The notes under the pieces were generated by a model. The model had not been told where the DNA came from. It made no database searches and saw only the letters and a program-made list of their open reading frames with translations. A stretch of 5,618 bases of DNA from Methanoperedens sp049303315 (GTDB taxonomy: Archaea; Halobacteriota; Methanosarcinia; Methanosarcinales; Methanoperedenaceae): positions 1 through 5,618 of the forward strand of contig JBAQMZ010000037.1 of the NCBI GenBank assembly GCA_049303315.1, read 5' to 3'. This document shows, piece by piece, positions 1 to 5,594 of the stretch (positions within the stretch are counted from its first letter, which is position 1; each line of letters opens with the position of its first letter). Position numbers and translations under genes: made by a program.

Positions 1-191
1 ATCTGCGGTTCGTTTTCTTTAGACTCCATAGCAATCAACAGAATCTTTTTCCGGATCTATCATTGTATTTTCTTCAGGCAACGCAAATCTACATTTTTCA
101 GAAGTTTGGCGGAAGACTATAGGTCAATTTATCTCGAATATTTGTTGCTAATTGACACTTGACAAGACAATAGTATGTAGTATAGTTATTC

Positions 192-199
192 TTATAAAG
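192..199 (+). promoter_or_regulatory. Candidate TATA box for the small wHTH-like gene
   Basis: The sequence TTATAAAG lies about 26 nt, centre to start codon, upstream of the ATG at 221. That is the usual archaeal distance from TATA box to transcription start, so the mRNA could begin at or next to this ATG. No Shine-Dalgarno motif is visible before either 209 or 221. The bases just upstream are not clearly purine-rich, so the BRE part is weak. Confidence 0.45.
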
Positions 200-220
200 C
201 ATCACCGCATGTTAAAATAT

Positions 221-547
221 ATGCCCCTTTCAATAGATGAAATCAAAAAGGGAGTAAAAGCATCAGATAAAGGGTCTCTGGAACAAAAGATATTAGAGTT
301 TTTAGAGAAGGCAAAAAATACGGATACACCGGCACATTCGTTAACTGATATAATCAAAGCCTTCGACACAAAACCCGGAGAGGATATTATTGAGACATTT
401 CTTTCCGCTGTTGCTTTTTCAAGCGCAATCAGCGAGCTGAAAAACAAGGATAAGATTGTCGAGATTAGTGTCAAGAATGATGCTACAAAATACTATATGG
501 CGAAAGATGAGAGCGGAGTTAAGGCAGGCAAAGGTCTCGGAAAATAG
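221..547 (+). CDS. Small winged-helix-like hypothetical protein
   Basis: I do not recognise this 108-residue protein as a named family. It is soluble and charged, with no signal peptide or membrane segment. The predicted layout resembles a winged helix: a helix at about residues 19-32 (SLEQKILEFLEKAKN), a second at about 40-49, and a long helix at about 54-74. A beta-hairpin 'wing' then follows at about 78-94 (KIVEISVKNDATKYYMA), which is the usual end of a wHTH with 'GKI-V ... YY' character. The C-terminal tail is short and rich in Gly and Lys. I chose the ATG at 221 because a TATA box sits 26 nt upstream and no SD exists. An in-frame ATG at 209 would add four residues, and a TTG at 152 would add 23 residues that look non-conserved and would place the TATA box inside the gene. 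It converges with the phosphoribosyltransferase gene, with 49 bp between the two stops. A DNA-binding or protein-binding role is only inferred from the fold guess. Confidence 0.6.
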   Translation: MPLSIDEIKKGVKASDKGSLEQKILEFLEKAKNTDTPAHSLTDIIKAFDTKPGEDIIETFLSAVAFSSAISELKNKDKIVEISVKNDATKYYMAKDESGVKAGKGLGK

Positions 548-596
548 GATTTGTAAGTATAGCCGAAATTTGGTAAGAAGCTTTAAGGCATATTAT

Positions 597-1262
597 TCAG
601 GAAACCCACAGGTTTTCCTTTTTCCCTTTTTTTAATTTGCGGATTTTTCCTTCTGCATGCATGTCATTCAATATTTCCAGAAGGTCTTTTTTTGAAATAT
701 TTATGTTATAATTGTCCATCAGGCCTTTTTTGATATCCGGAAGCGTCATGGGTCCGGTCAGGACTTTTATAATAAAACCTGTCAAATCCTCATAAACAGC
801 CCAGGGATATATTATCCATTCCCATTTATCCTGCTTCTCCGCCCAGTAATCCGGGATACAGGTCGAACAGGTTTTATAGTGCAGTACTCCAGTCCTTACC
901 TCCGAAGGGTTCTTTTCCTTCAAATAATCCATAAGCACGGCATATGTATCCCCTGTATCTACGACATCATCCACTATCAATATCTTTTTTCCTGATATGT
1001 CCAGAGGCAGAGGGAACTTTATCCTGGCTTTTCCGAGCGTTGCCGCAATTCCCCAGTGTTCGATTTTTACTGCGGCAAGGTCCTTCTGGAGAAGAAAATC
1101 ACAAACAACACGCGCCGGCACAAGCCCTCCTCTTGCTATTCCTATTACAAGGTCGGGCTTGAACCCAGAACTTTTAATTTTACGCGCCAGGACTTTTGCC
1201 AGCCTGTAAGACTCTTTCCAGCTTACAAGATAGCATTTGAATTTGTCCCCGGGTTTTTCCAT
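597..1262 (-). CDS. Purine-type phosphoribosyltransferase with C-terminal wHTH-like tail
   Basis: This 221-residue protein belongs to the type I phosphoribosyltransferases, in the archaeal group often annotated as hypoxanthine/xanthine-guanine phosphoribosyltransferase (COG2236-like). The PRPP loop is clear at about 94-106 (ILIVDDVVDTGDT), with the two acidic residues that hold the ribose. The pyrophosphate loop is IARGGLVPAR at 42-51. A WIIYPWAVYED segment at about 149-159 resembles the 'FPWE' base-side region of xanthine/guanine enzymes. The expected reaction is base plus PRPP to nucleoside monophosphate in the cytoplasm. The exact base cannot be read from sequence, but the neighbouring adenine deaminase makes hypoxanthine, which argues for IMP formation. 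Residues from about 171 to 221 (MTLPDIKKGL... to the end) look like a separate small winged helix ending in a basic wing. The ATG at 1262 is chosen over a GTG at 1316 because conserved-looking sequence starts there and a TATA-like element lies 26 nt upstream. The gene is divergent from ade. Confidence 0.85.
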   Translation of the reverse strand: MEKPGDKFKCYLVSWKESYRLAKVLARKIKSSGFKPDLVIGIARGGLVPARVVCDFLLQKDLAAVKIEHWGIAATLGKARIKFPLPLDISGKKILIVDDVVDTGDTYAVLMDYLKEKNPSEVRTGVLHYKTCSTCIPDYWAEKQDKWEWIIYPWAVYEDLTGFIIKVLTGPMTLPDIKKGLMDNYNINISKKDLLEILNDMHAEGKIRKLKKGKKENLWVS

Positions 1263-1283
1263 GTATTGTAGATGGTTTATTGT

Positions 1284-1299
1284 AATACATATTCTTTCC
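1284..1299 (-). promoter_or_regulatory. Candidate BRE/TATA promoter of the phosphoribosyltransferase gene
   Basis: Read on the minus strand, a purine-rich BRE-like GGAAAG (1299 to 1294) is followed directly by AATATGTATT (1293 to 1284). The TATA-like centre is about 26 nt before the ATG at 1262, and no SD precedes that ATG. This suggests a leaderless mRNA. If so, the GTG at 1316 cannot be the start because it lies upstream of the promoter. The TATA match is imperfect. Confidence 0.4.
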
Positions 1300-1327
1300 T
1301 GATTCGATTGGGTCACAGAATCAAGCA

Positions 1328-1340
1328 GCGAACTTTTTTA
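1328..1340 (+). promoter_or_regulatory. Candidate BRE/TATA promoter of ade
   Basis: GCGAAC at 1328-1333 is followed by the T-rich box TTTTTTA at 1334-1340, centred about 26 nt before the ade ATG at 1364. The same GCGAAC hexamer precedes the much clearer TATA box of the membrane-protein gene (5040-5045), which supports reading it as a BRE. The TATA box itself is poor. Confidence 0.4.
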
Positions 1341-1363
1341 GTAATAGAGGACAATACAATATT

Positions 1364-3085
1364 ATGTTCTTGAGAGAGAGGGTTTTCGCAGGGGAAGGTC
1401 AAATCAAGGCTGACACCGTACTTAAAAATTGCAGTATCGTAAACGTAAACACAAAAGAGATTATAAAAGGCGATATAGCAATAAGCTCAGGTTTCATCTC
1501 AGGCATAGGCGATGTGGATGGGCTGACTGGCGGGAAAACTGAGATACTTGATTTAAAAAACGCCTGCGTATGCCCCGGCTTAATCGACGGGCATGTGCAT
1601 TTTGAGTCAAGCATGGTGACGCTTACACAATTTGCAAAACAATCCATCATCCACGGGACAACAGGCATCGTCATCGACCCGCATGAGATTGCAAATATCC
1701 TGGGTATAAAAGGCATCAGGCTTGTCATGCAGGAGGCAAAAAGGCTGCCCATTGATGTTTTTATTACGCTCTCATCATGCGTGCCTTCCAGTCCTCTTGA
1801 AACATCTGGGGCAAAACTGGGTCTTTTGGAGATTAAAAAGTTCCTTGATAAGAAATTCGTTGTCGGGCTCGGGGAGGTAATGGATTACCCCGGAATCCTT
1901 CGCGGGAATCCGGAAAAACTTGCAATGATTGCCGCCGCCCTTGAAAGAAAACTCGTTGTTGACGGCCACTGTCCCGGCGTCCGCGGCAAGGAATTGTTCG
2001 GGTACATGAGCGCCGGCATCTCAAGCGACCACGAATCCGTAACATACGATGAGGCGCTTGAAAAGGCGCGCCTTGGCATGAAGGTCATGATACGCGAAGG
2101 GTCGGCTGCAAAAAGCCTTCAGGAATTTATCCCCGCATTGGTTCGCGACAGAATATCGCTTGAAAACTTTTTCTTTGTTACCGACGACAAACATCCTGCC
2201 GACCTCATAAAAGGGCACATGGATGTCATAGTCAGGGCTGCAATCAGGCTTGGATTGGATCCGCTTCAGGCGATTTCCATGGCTTCCATCAATACGGCGC
2301 GCCATTACAGGATAGACCAGCTCGTGGGCTCGATAAGCATCGGCAGGAGGGCAAACCTGGTGATACTTGATGACCTTCAGGCGTTTGGGATAAAAAATGT
2401 GATGGTACGCGGCAGGATGAAACCAAAAATAGAGGGAATCGAATACCCCGGTTATGTCTTCAGGACTGTTAAGTATAAAAAAATAGAACCGGACGACCTG
2501 AAGCTCAGGTCAGGGAAAAAAACGGTTTTTGCCCATATCATTGAGCTTGTGCCTGGTAAACTTATTACAAACAGAAGTATCGGGGAATTAAAAACCGACA
2601 GGCAGACCGTCATGCCTGACATAGAGCGCGACATTCTTGCCATCGCTGTGATAGAAAGGCACGGGAAGTCTGGAAACATTGGCAGGGGATTTGTGAGGGG
2701 CTTTAACCTGAAAGAAGGCGCGATAGGGCAGAGCATTGCCCATGACTCGCACAATGTCATCCTTGCTGGCACGAATTTTGAAGACATGGCGCTCTGCGCG
2801 AACAAACTTCGGGAATTGCAGGGGGGCATAGTGCTTGCAAAAGACGGTATAATAGACTATCTTCATCTTCCTTTTGCAGGTATTCTCAGCACTGAAAGCG
2901 CATACGATGTGGATAAGAAACTGAAAGAGCTTCACCGCACGGTCAGGAAGATGGGGTGCAAACTTGATGCGCCTTTTATCCAGATGTCGTTCCTGTCGCT
3001 TCCCGTTATCCCGTCCCTCAAGATAACAGATAAAGGGCTTGTCGATGTGGATGCGTTTAAAATAATCGAACCGATACAAAGATGA
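1364..3085 (+). CDS. ade: Adenine deaminase
   Basis: This 573-residue protein is a full-length amidohydrolase-superfamily adenine deaminase, which converts adenine plus water to hypoxanthine plus ammonia in purine salvage. An N-terminal small beta domain (to about residue 68) leads into the metal-binding barrel. The metal-site motifs are present in order: PGLIDGHVHFESSM, with H77 and H79 followed by E81; DPHEIAN at 105-111; GLGEVMD, with E171 as the likely bridging carboxylate; DGHCPG, with H202; SDHE, with H223; and VTDDKHP, with D274. The barrel is followed by the small beta domain with GRRANLVILDD (328-337). The C-terminal domain typical of Ade covers about 380-573 and includes IAHDSHNVILAGTN. 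Nothing essential looks missing and no frameshift is visible. The ATG at 1364 is the only ATG, GTG or TTG upstream in frame near the conserved start. The only SD-like stretch (AGAGGA, 1346-1351) is 12 nt away, so a leaderless or weak-SD start is likely. It is divergent from a purine phosphoribosyltransferase gene, which fits adenine to hypoxanthine to IMP salvage. Confidence 0.95.
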   Translation: MFLRERVFAGEGQIKADTVLKNCSIVNVNTKEIIKGDIAISSGFISGIGDVDGLTGGKTEILDLKNACVCPGLIDGHVHFESSMVTLTQFAKQSIIHGTTGIVIDPHEIANILGIKGIRLVMQEAKRLPIDVFITLSSCVPSSPLETSGAKLGLLEIKKFLDKKFVVGLGEVMDYPGILRGNPEKLAMIAAALERKLVVDGHCPGVRGKELFGYMSAGISSDHESVTYDEALEKARLGMKVMIREGSAAKSLQEFIPALVRDRISLENFFFVTDDKHPADLIKGHMDVIVRAAIRLGLDPLQAISMASINTARHYRIDQLVGSISIGRRANLVILDDLQAFGIKNVMVRGRMKPKIEGIEYPGYVFRTVKYKKIEPDDLKLRSGKKTVFAHIIELVPGKLITNRSIGELKTDRQTVMPDIERDILAIAVIERHGKSGNIGRGFVRGFNLKEGAIGQSIAHDSHNVILAGTNFEDMALCANKLRELQGGIVLAKDGIIDYLHLPFAGILSTESAYDVDKKLKELHRTVRKMGCKLDAPFIQMSFLSLPVIPSLKITDKGLVDVDAFKIIEPIQR

Positions 3086-3146
3086 TGAATATTATGAACA
3101 ACTATAGTCAGGTTCTTAAATAACCGTACTATCTCTTAAAAAATAA

Positions 3147-3203
3147 GACAGGATTAACAGGATTAGCAAGATGCGTATATCCTGTCCATCCTGTTATCCT
3201 GTC
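3147..3203. repeat. AGGATT-type inverted repeat (potential hairpin)
   Basis: Two 9-nt units ACAGGATTA (3148-3165) face matching units on the other strand (ATCCTGTT at 3188-3195 and ATCCTGTC at 3196-3203). The arms 3147-3163 and 3188-3203 pair over 16 bp, with one bulged T at 3155 and a 24-nt loop. The loop holds one more ATCCTGTCC unit at 3179-3187. The first 18 bases recur exactly at 5595-5612, so this is a copy of a repeat family and not unique sequence. It may be a palindromic dispersed element or have a role in transcript ends; neither is shown. Confidence 0.8.
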
Positions 3204-3267
3204 AGAAAAGCGCATAGATGATCTATCAAACTTGAAATTAGGGAAATTTACGAAACATACTATAACT

Positions 3268-3308
3268 CGTACGAACTGATACAAACTCATTCCACAGGAG
3301 TTCGTACG
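3268..3308. repeat. 10-bp perfect inverted repeat upstream of purH
   Basis: CGTACGAACT (3268-3277) is exactly complementary to AGTTCGTACG (3299-3308), with a 21-nt spacer. The half-sites are 31 bp apart, about three DNA turns, and each contains the palindrome CGTACG. It is unrelated in sequence to the AGGATT repeat. It could be an operator for a dimeric regulator acting on purH, or an RNA hairpin if transcription starts further upstream. It lies about 50 bp above the preferred purH TATA box. Confidence 0.6.
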
Positions 3309-3346
3309 TTCATATTGCGTTGTTACGTCCACTCTGTTGCCAACAT

Positions 3347-3362
3347 GAGAAAAACTTATAAC
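3347..3362 (+). promoter_or_regulatory. Candidate BRE/TATA promoter of purH
   Basis: A purine run GAGAAAAA (3347-3354) is followed by CTTATAAC (3355-3362). A start of transcription would be expected near 3380-3386, giving a very short leader that begins close to the SD at 3382. The tight fit is a weakness. A start from the weaker box at 3259-3266 would give a leader of about 110 nt. Confidence 0.45.
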
Positions 3363-3381
3363 TTCCTTTTTCTATTCAGAT

Positions 3382-3389
3382 AAGGTGAT
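3382..3389 (+). promoter_or_regulatory. Ribosome binding site fixing the CTG start of purH
   Basis: AAGGTGAT matches the archaeal anti-SD (complement of GGAGGTGATC) over GGTGAT. It ends 5 nt before the CTG at 3395, a normal spacing, but only 2 nt before the ATT at 3392. An in-frame TAA at 3389-3391 closes off anything further upstream. This decides for CTG as the start codon. Confidence 0.75.
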
Positions 3390-3394
3390 AAATT

Positions 3395-4999
3395 CTGCCC
3401 AAGAAAGCTTTAATTAGCGTTTCTGATAAAACCGGAATAATTGATTTTGCAACAGGGCTTGTCCATCTTGGTTTTGAGATAATTTCAACAGGCGGGACCT
3501 CCGGGGTTTTGAAAAACGCAGGTATAAAAGTGAGGGATGTCTCGGAGATTACGGGATTCCCTGAGATGATGGAAGGCAGGGTAAAGACGCTCCATCCGAA
3601 AATACACGGCGCCATTCTCGCGCTGCGGGATAATCCGTCCCACGTAAAAGAAGCGGAAAAACTGGGTATCGAGTTCATTGATATCGTTGCTGTCAACCTT
3701 TATCCTTTTGAAAAGACGGTGGCCCAAGGCGGGAGCCTTGAAGAAGCCATCGAAAATATAGATATCGGCGGTCCTGCCCTTGTCAGGGCTGCCGCAAAAA
3801 ATTACAGGCATGTTGCTGTAATAACCGACCCGGAAGATTATCCATGGATACTTTCGGAACTTAAAAACGGGGCAATCAGCCAGAACACCAGAGAACGCCT
3901 GGCGGTCAAGGCATTTCGCAGGATAGCTGATTATGACTGCGCGATTGACACATACCTTAGCAGCAAGCTTACGAATGAAGATATCCTGCGCCTGAAATTT
4001 GTGGAAGGGACGACTCTTCGTTACGGGGAGAACTGGCACCAGGGCGCTAAATTCTATAAGGAACCGGGTGTTTCCGAACCTTCCGTCGCAAACGCAAAAC
4101 AACTGCACGGCAAAGCCCTGTCGTATAATAATTATGTGGACGCCGAGGCTGCATTGAACGTGGTTCTTGAATACAAGGACAGTATCGCCGCGGCAGTGGT
4201 CAAACACAGCAATCCCTGCGGATTCGCAACCGGCAGGACACTTTTAGAAGCTCTTTCCAGGGCGTGGGACGGCGACCCGGTTTCCTCATTTGGCAGCATA
4301 ATCTGCATGACGCGAAAACCCGACCTTGAAACCCTGGAATTCCTCAAAGGAAAGTTCGTGGAATTGATAATCGCTCCGGGATATGATGAGGATGCGCTTC
4401 TATTTTTGAAGAACAAGAGCAAAGACCTCAGGATTCTCGAACTGCCCATGGATAATGGAACGCCGCTTGAGAACACATATCATTATATCGTTGGCGGCAT
4501 GCTTGTCCAGTCACGAAACAGGGGATTGTATGCAAAATGGGATGTGGTCACACAGCATCCCTTCCCGGATGAGAAAAGGGGGCTTGCAGAGTTTGCATTA
4601 AATGCCTGCAAATATACAAAATCCAATGCAGTGGTCATTGCATGGGAGTATGAAAAAGGATTTTACCAGATACTTGCAATAGGCGCAGGTCAGCCCAACA
4701 GGGTGGATTCAATACGGAAACTGGCTGCCACAAAAGCCCGGGAGAACCTGAGGCTCCTGTATGAAAGGGAAAAACCGGACATTGGCGAGGATGAATTTGC
4801 CAGAAATATCCTGGGTGAGTGTATACTTGCATCCGATGCTTTCTTCCCGTTCGATGACAGCATCATCCACTCGGCAGAGAATCATATCAGGTACATTGTA
4901 TCGCCCGGCGGTTCGATAAGGGACAAGGAAGTTATTGCTGCGGCGAACAGGCTGGGTGTGTCGTTAGTGTTTACAGGGATGAGGCATTTCCTGCATTGA
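3395..4999 (+). CDS. purH: Bifunctional AICAR formyltransferase / IMP cyclohydrolase (CTG start)
   Basis: This protein makes the last two steps of de novo purine synthesis: AICAR to FAICAR with 10-formyl-tetrahydrofolate (or a pterin analogue), then ring closure to IMP. The full reading is 534 residues, normal for the family. The N-terminal MGS-like cyclohydrolase domain has SVSDKTG (8-14), STGGT (31-35), VKTLHP with K64, NLYPF with Y103, and NIDIGGPALVRAAAKN with D123 and K135. These match the family's K, Y, D and K site residues. The formyltransferase domain has LRYGENWHQ (208-216), VKHSNPCG with the catalytic K270-H271 pair, DGDPVSSFGSI (292-302), GAGQPNRVDS (430-439), SDAFFPFDD (480-488) and GGSIRDKEVI (506-515). 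No ATG, GTG or TTG exists between the upstream in-frame TAA (3389) and the TTG at 3509. Starting at that TTG would delete the SVSDKTG and STGGT motifs. The CTG at 3395 follows a strong SD and gives the expected MPKKALISVSDKTG. Oddities are W214 where Pro is usual and HFLH at the C-terminus where HFRH is usual. Confidence 0.94.
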   Translation: MPKKALISVSDKTGIIDFATGLVHLGFEIISTGGTSGVLKNAGIKVRDVSEITGFPEMMEGRVKTLHPKIHGAILALRDNPSHVKEAEKLGIEFIDIVAVNLYPFEKTVAQGGSLEEAIENIDIGGPALVRAAAKNYRHVAVITDPEDYPWILSELKNGAISQNTRERLAVKAFRRIADYDCAIDTYLSSKLTNEDILRLKFVEGTTLRYGENWHQGAKFYKEPGVSEPSVANAKQLHGKALSYNNYVDAEAALNVVLEYKDSIAAAVVKHSNPCGFATGRTLLEALSRAWDGDPVSSFGSIICMTRKPDLETLEFLKGKFVELIIAPGYDEDALLFLKNKSKDLRILELPMDNGTPLENTYHYIVGGMLVQSRNRGLYAKWDVVTQHPFPDEKRGLAEFALNACKYTKSNAVVIAWEYEKGFYQILAIGAGQPNRVDSIRKLAATKARENLRLLYEREKPDIGEDEFARNILGECILASDAFFPFDDSIIHSAENHIRYIVSPGGSIRDKEVIAAANRLGVSLVFTGMRHFLH

Positions 5000-5039
5000 A
5001 TATGATGTTAATACCTCTGCTAACCTGACGAAAAAAGAA

Positions 5040-5052
5040 GCGAACATATAAA
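5040..5052 (+). promoter_or_regulatory. BRE/TATA promoter of the membrane-protein gene
   Basis: GCGAAC (5040-5045) is followed by TATAAA at 5047-5052, the best TATA box in the window. A transcription start near 5073-5077 would leave a leader of about 12 nt that still contains the SD. This makes the last gene a separate transcription unit from purH, although read-through from purH (88-bp gap) is possible. Confidence 0.6.
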
Positions 5053-5077
5053 TCCTGTTAAATGGTAAGATTGATAC

Positions 5078-5083
5078 GGAGGT
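5078..5083 (+). promoter_or_regulatory. Strong Shine-Dalgarno of the membrane-protein gene
   Basis: GGAGGT ends 4 nt before the ATG at 5088. It confirms that start and supports the short membrane ORF as a real gene. Confidence 0.8.
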
Positions 5084-5087
5084 TTGA

Positions 5088-5480
5088 ATGCTTAAAATCA
5101 TCCTTTTCGGATTAATTACCGCACTTCTGATACTGGTCATTCTCATCTGGAAGAGATTTCGAGGAGAGTGGATAAAAGGAGGTCTTTTAATAGGAATCAT
5201 TTCAATCTTTATAGATTGGTTAATAAGCCCTCTTCTTGAAAGATTAATTCGCTTGTTTTCCCGGGAAAGCGGGCTTGCCCAGATTATCGCTATGCTCCTG
5301 ATTTTTGTTGTCTTATCGATTATTTACACTTACCTGAAAAAAGAATCCGGCGCATTTTTTGTAAAGACGTTAGCTGTTTCTTTTTTAGGGGCGGCGCTTT
5401 TTCTCAGTGTTGTATGGTTATTTATCATGATTGGATGGTTTCTTGGAAGCGAGGGTGCAGGCGGATTGGTTCTTAATTAA
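5088..5480 (+). CDS. Four-helix integral membrane protein, function unknown
   Basis: I do not recognise this 130-residue protein. It is very hydrophobic, with four likely membrane segments at about residues 3-21, 31-50, 63-82 and 92-118. The first two are joined by a basic loop (WKRFRGEW, 21-28), which suggests that this side faces the cytoplasm by the positive-inside rule. A second polar loop around 51-62 (ERLIRLFSRESG) could be amphipathic, and KKES (84-87) separates segments three and four. No catalytic or ligand motif, no Cys or His cluster and no signal-peptide cleavage site is visible. The C-terminus is short and Gly-rich. A TATA box and a perfect SD support expression. Its place after purH might be chance; nothing in the sequence links it to purine transport, and it is much smaller than known nucleobase permeases. 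Confidence 0.8.
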   Translation: MLKIILFGLITALLILVILIWKRFRGEWIKGGLLIGIISIFIDWLISPLLERLIRLFSRESGLAQIIAMLLIFVVLSIIYTYLKKESGAFFVKTLAVSFLGAALFLSVVWLFIMIGWFLGSEGAGGLVLN

Positions 5481-5594
5481 TTATTTAATATTAACTTGAC
5501 TTTGTCAGATTAGACCGCTAAGGATGTATAACGCCATGTACTTCGATTTTACTAAGTATTCTATCTTAAAATAACGACTTGTTATGAACAATCG

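Larger units (their letters stand above)
3086..3394. other. 309-bp intergenic region between ade and purH
   Basis: No credible gene lies here; the open frames are short and consist largely of translated repeat. From left to right it holds the decamer TTATGAACAA (3092-3101), which recurs at 5582-5591. It then holds an AGGATT repeat hairpin (3147-3203), a separate 10-bp inverted repeat (3268-3308), a candidate BRE/TATA (3347-3362) and the purH SD (3382-3389). A second, weaker TATA-like ACTATAAC lies at 3259-3266, immediately before the second inverted repeat. No T-rich terminator is evident after ade. Confidence 0.8.

Noticed and set aside
1..162. Open frames at the left edge (frame 1 open to TGA at 160; a minus-strand stretch ending at 19 that includes a 14-codon ATG frame from 63).
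   Set aside because: The translations are short, lack a supported start or RBS, and match nothing I recognise. A gene fragment or remnant is possible but not supported.
613..633. T-rich run on the + strand that could terminate the small wHTH-like gene.
   Set aside because: It is also the complement of the Lys-rich C-terminal codons of the phosphoribosyltransferase, so the T content is explained by coding. Left open.
3082..3088. ATGATGA resembling a C box of a C/D sRNA at the ade stop codon.
   Set aside because: No CTGA D box at the right distance and no C'/D' pair.
3129..3332. 67-residue minus-strand open frame in the ade-purH gap.
   Set aside because: Much of it is translated from the AGGATT repeat and the inverted repeat, and it has no RBS or protein-like composition.
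3200..3394. Possible purine-type riboswitch before purH.
   Set aside because: The conserved junction and loop sequences of the purine riboswitch are absent; only a simple inverted repeat is present.
3485..4207. 240-residue minus-strand open frame inside purH.
   Set aside because: It lies wholly antisense to a clear purH gene, is rich in Phe and Arg as shadow frames are, and has no family features.
3509..4999. purH starting at TTG 3509.
   Set aside because: This start removes the SVSDKTG and STGGT motifs of the cyclohydrolase domain and has no SD; the CTG at 3395 explains the sequence better.
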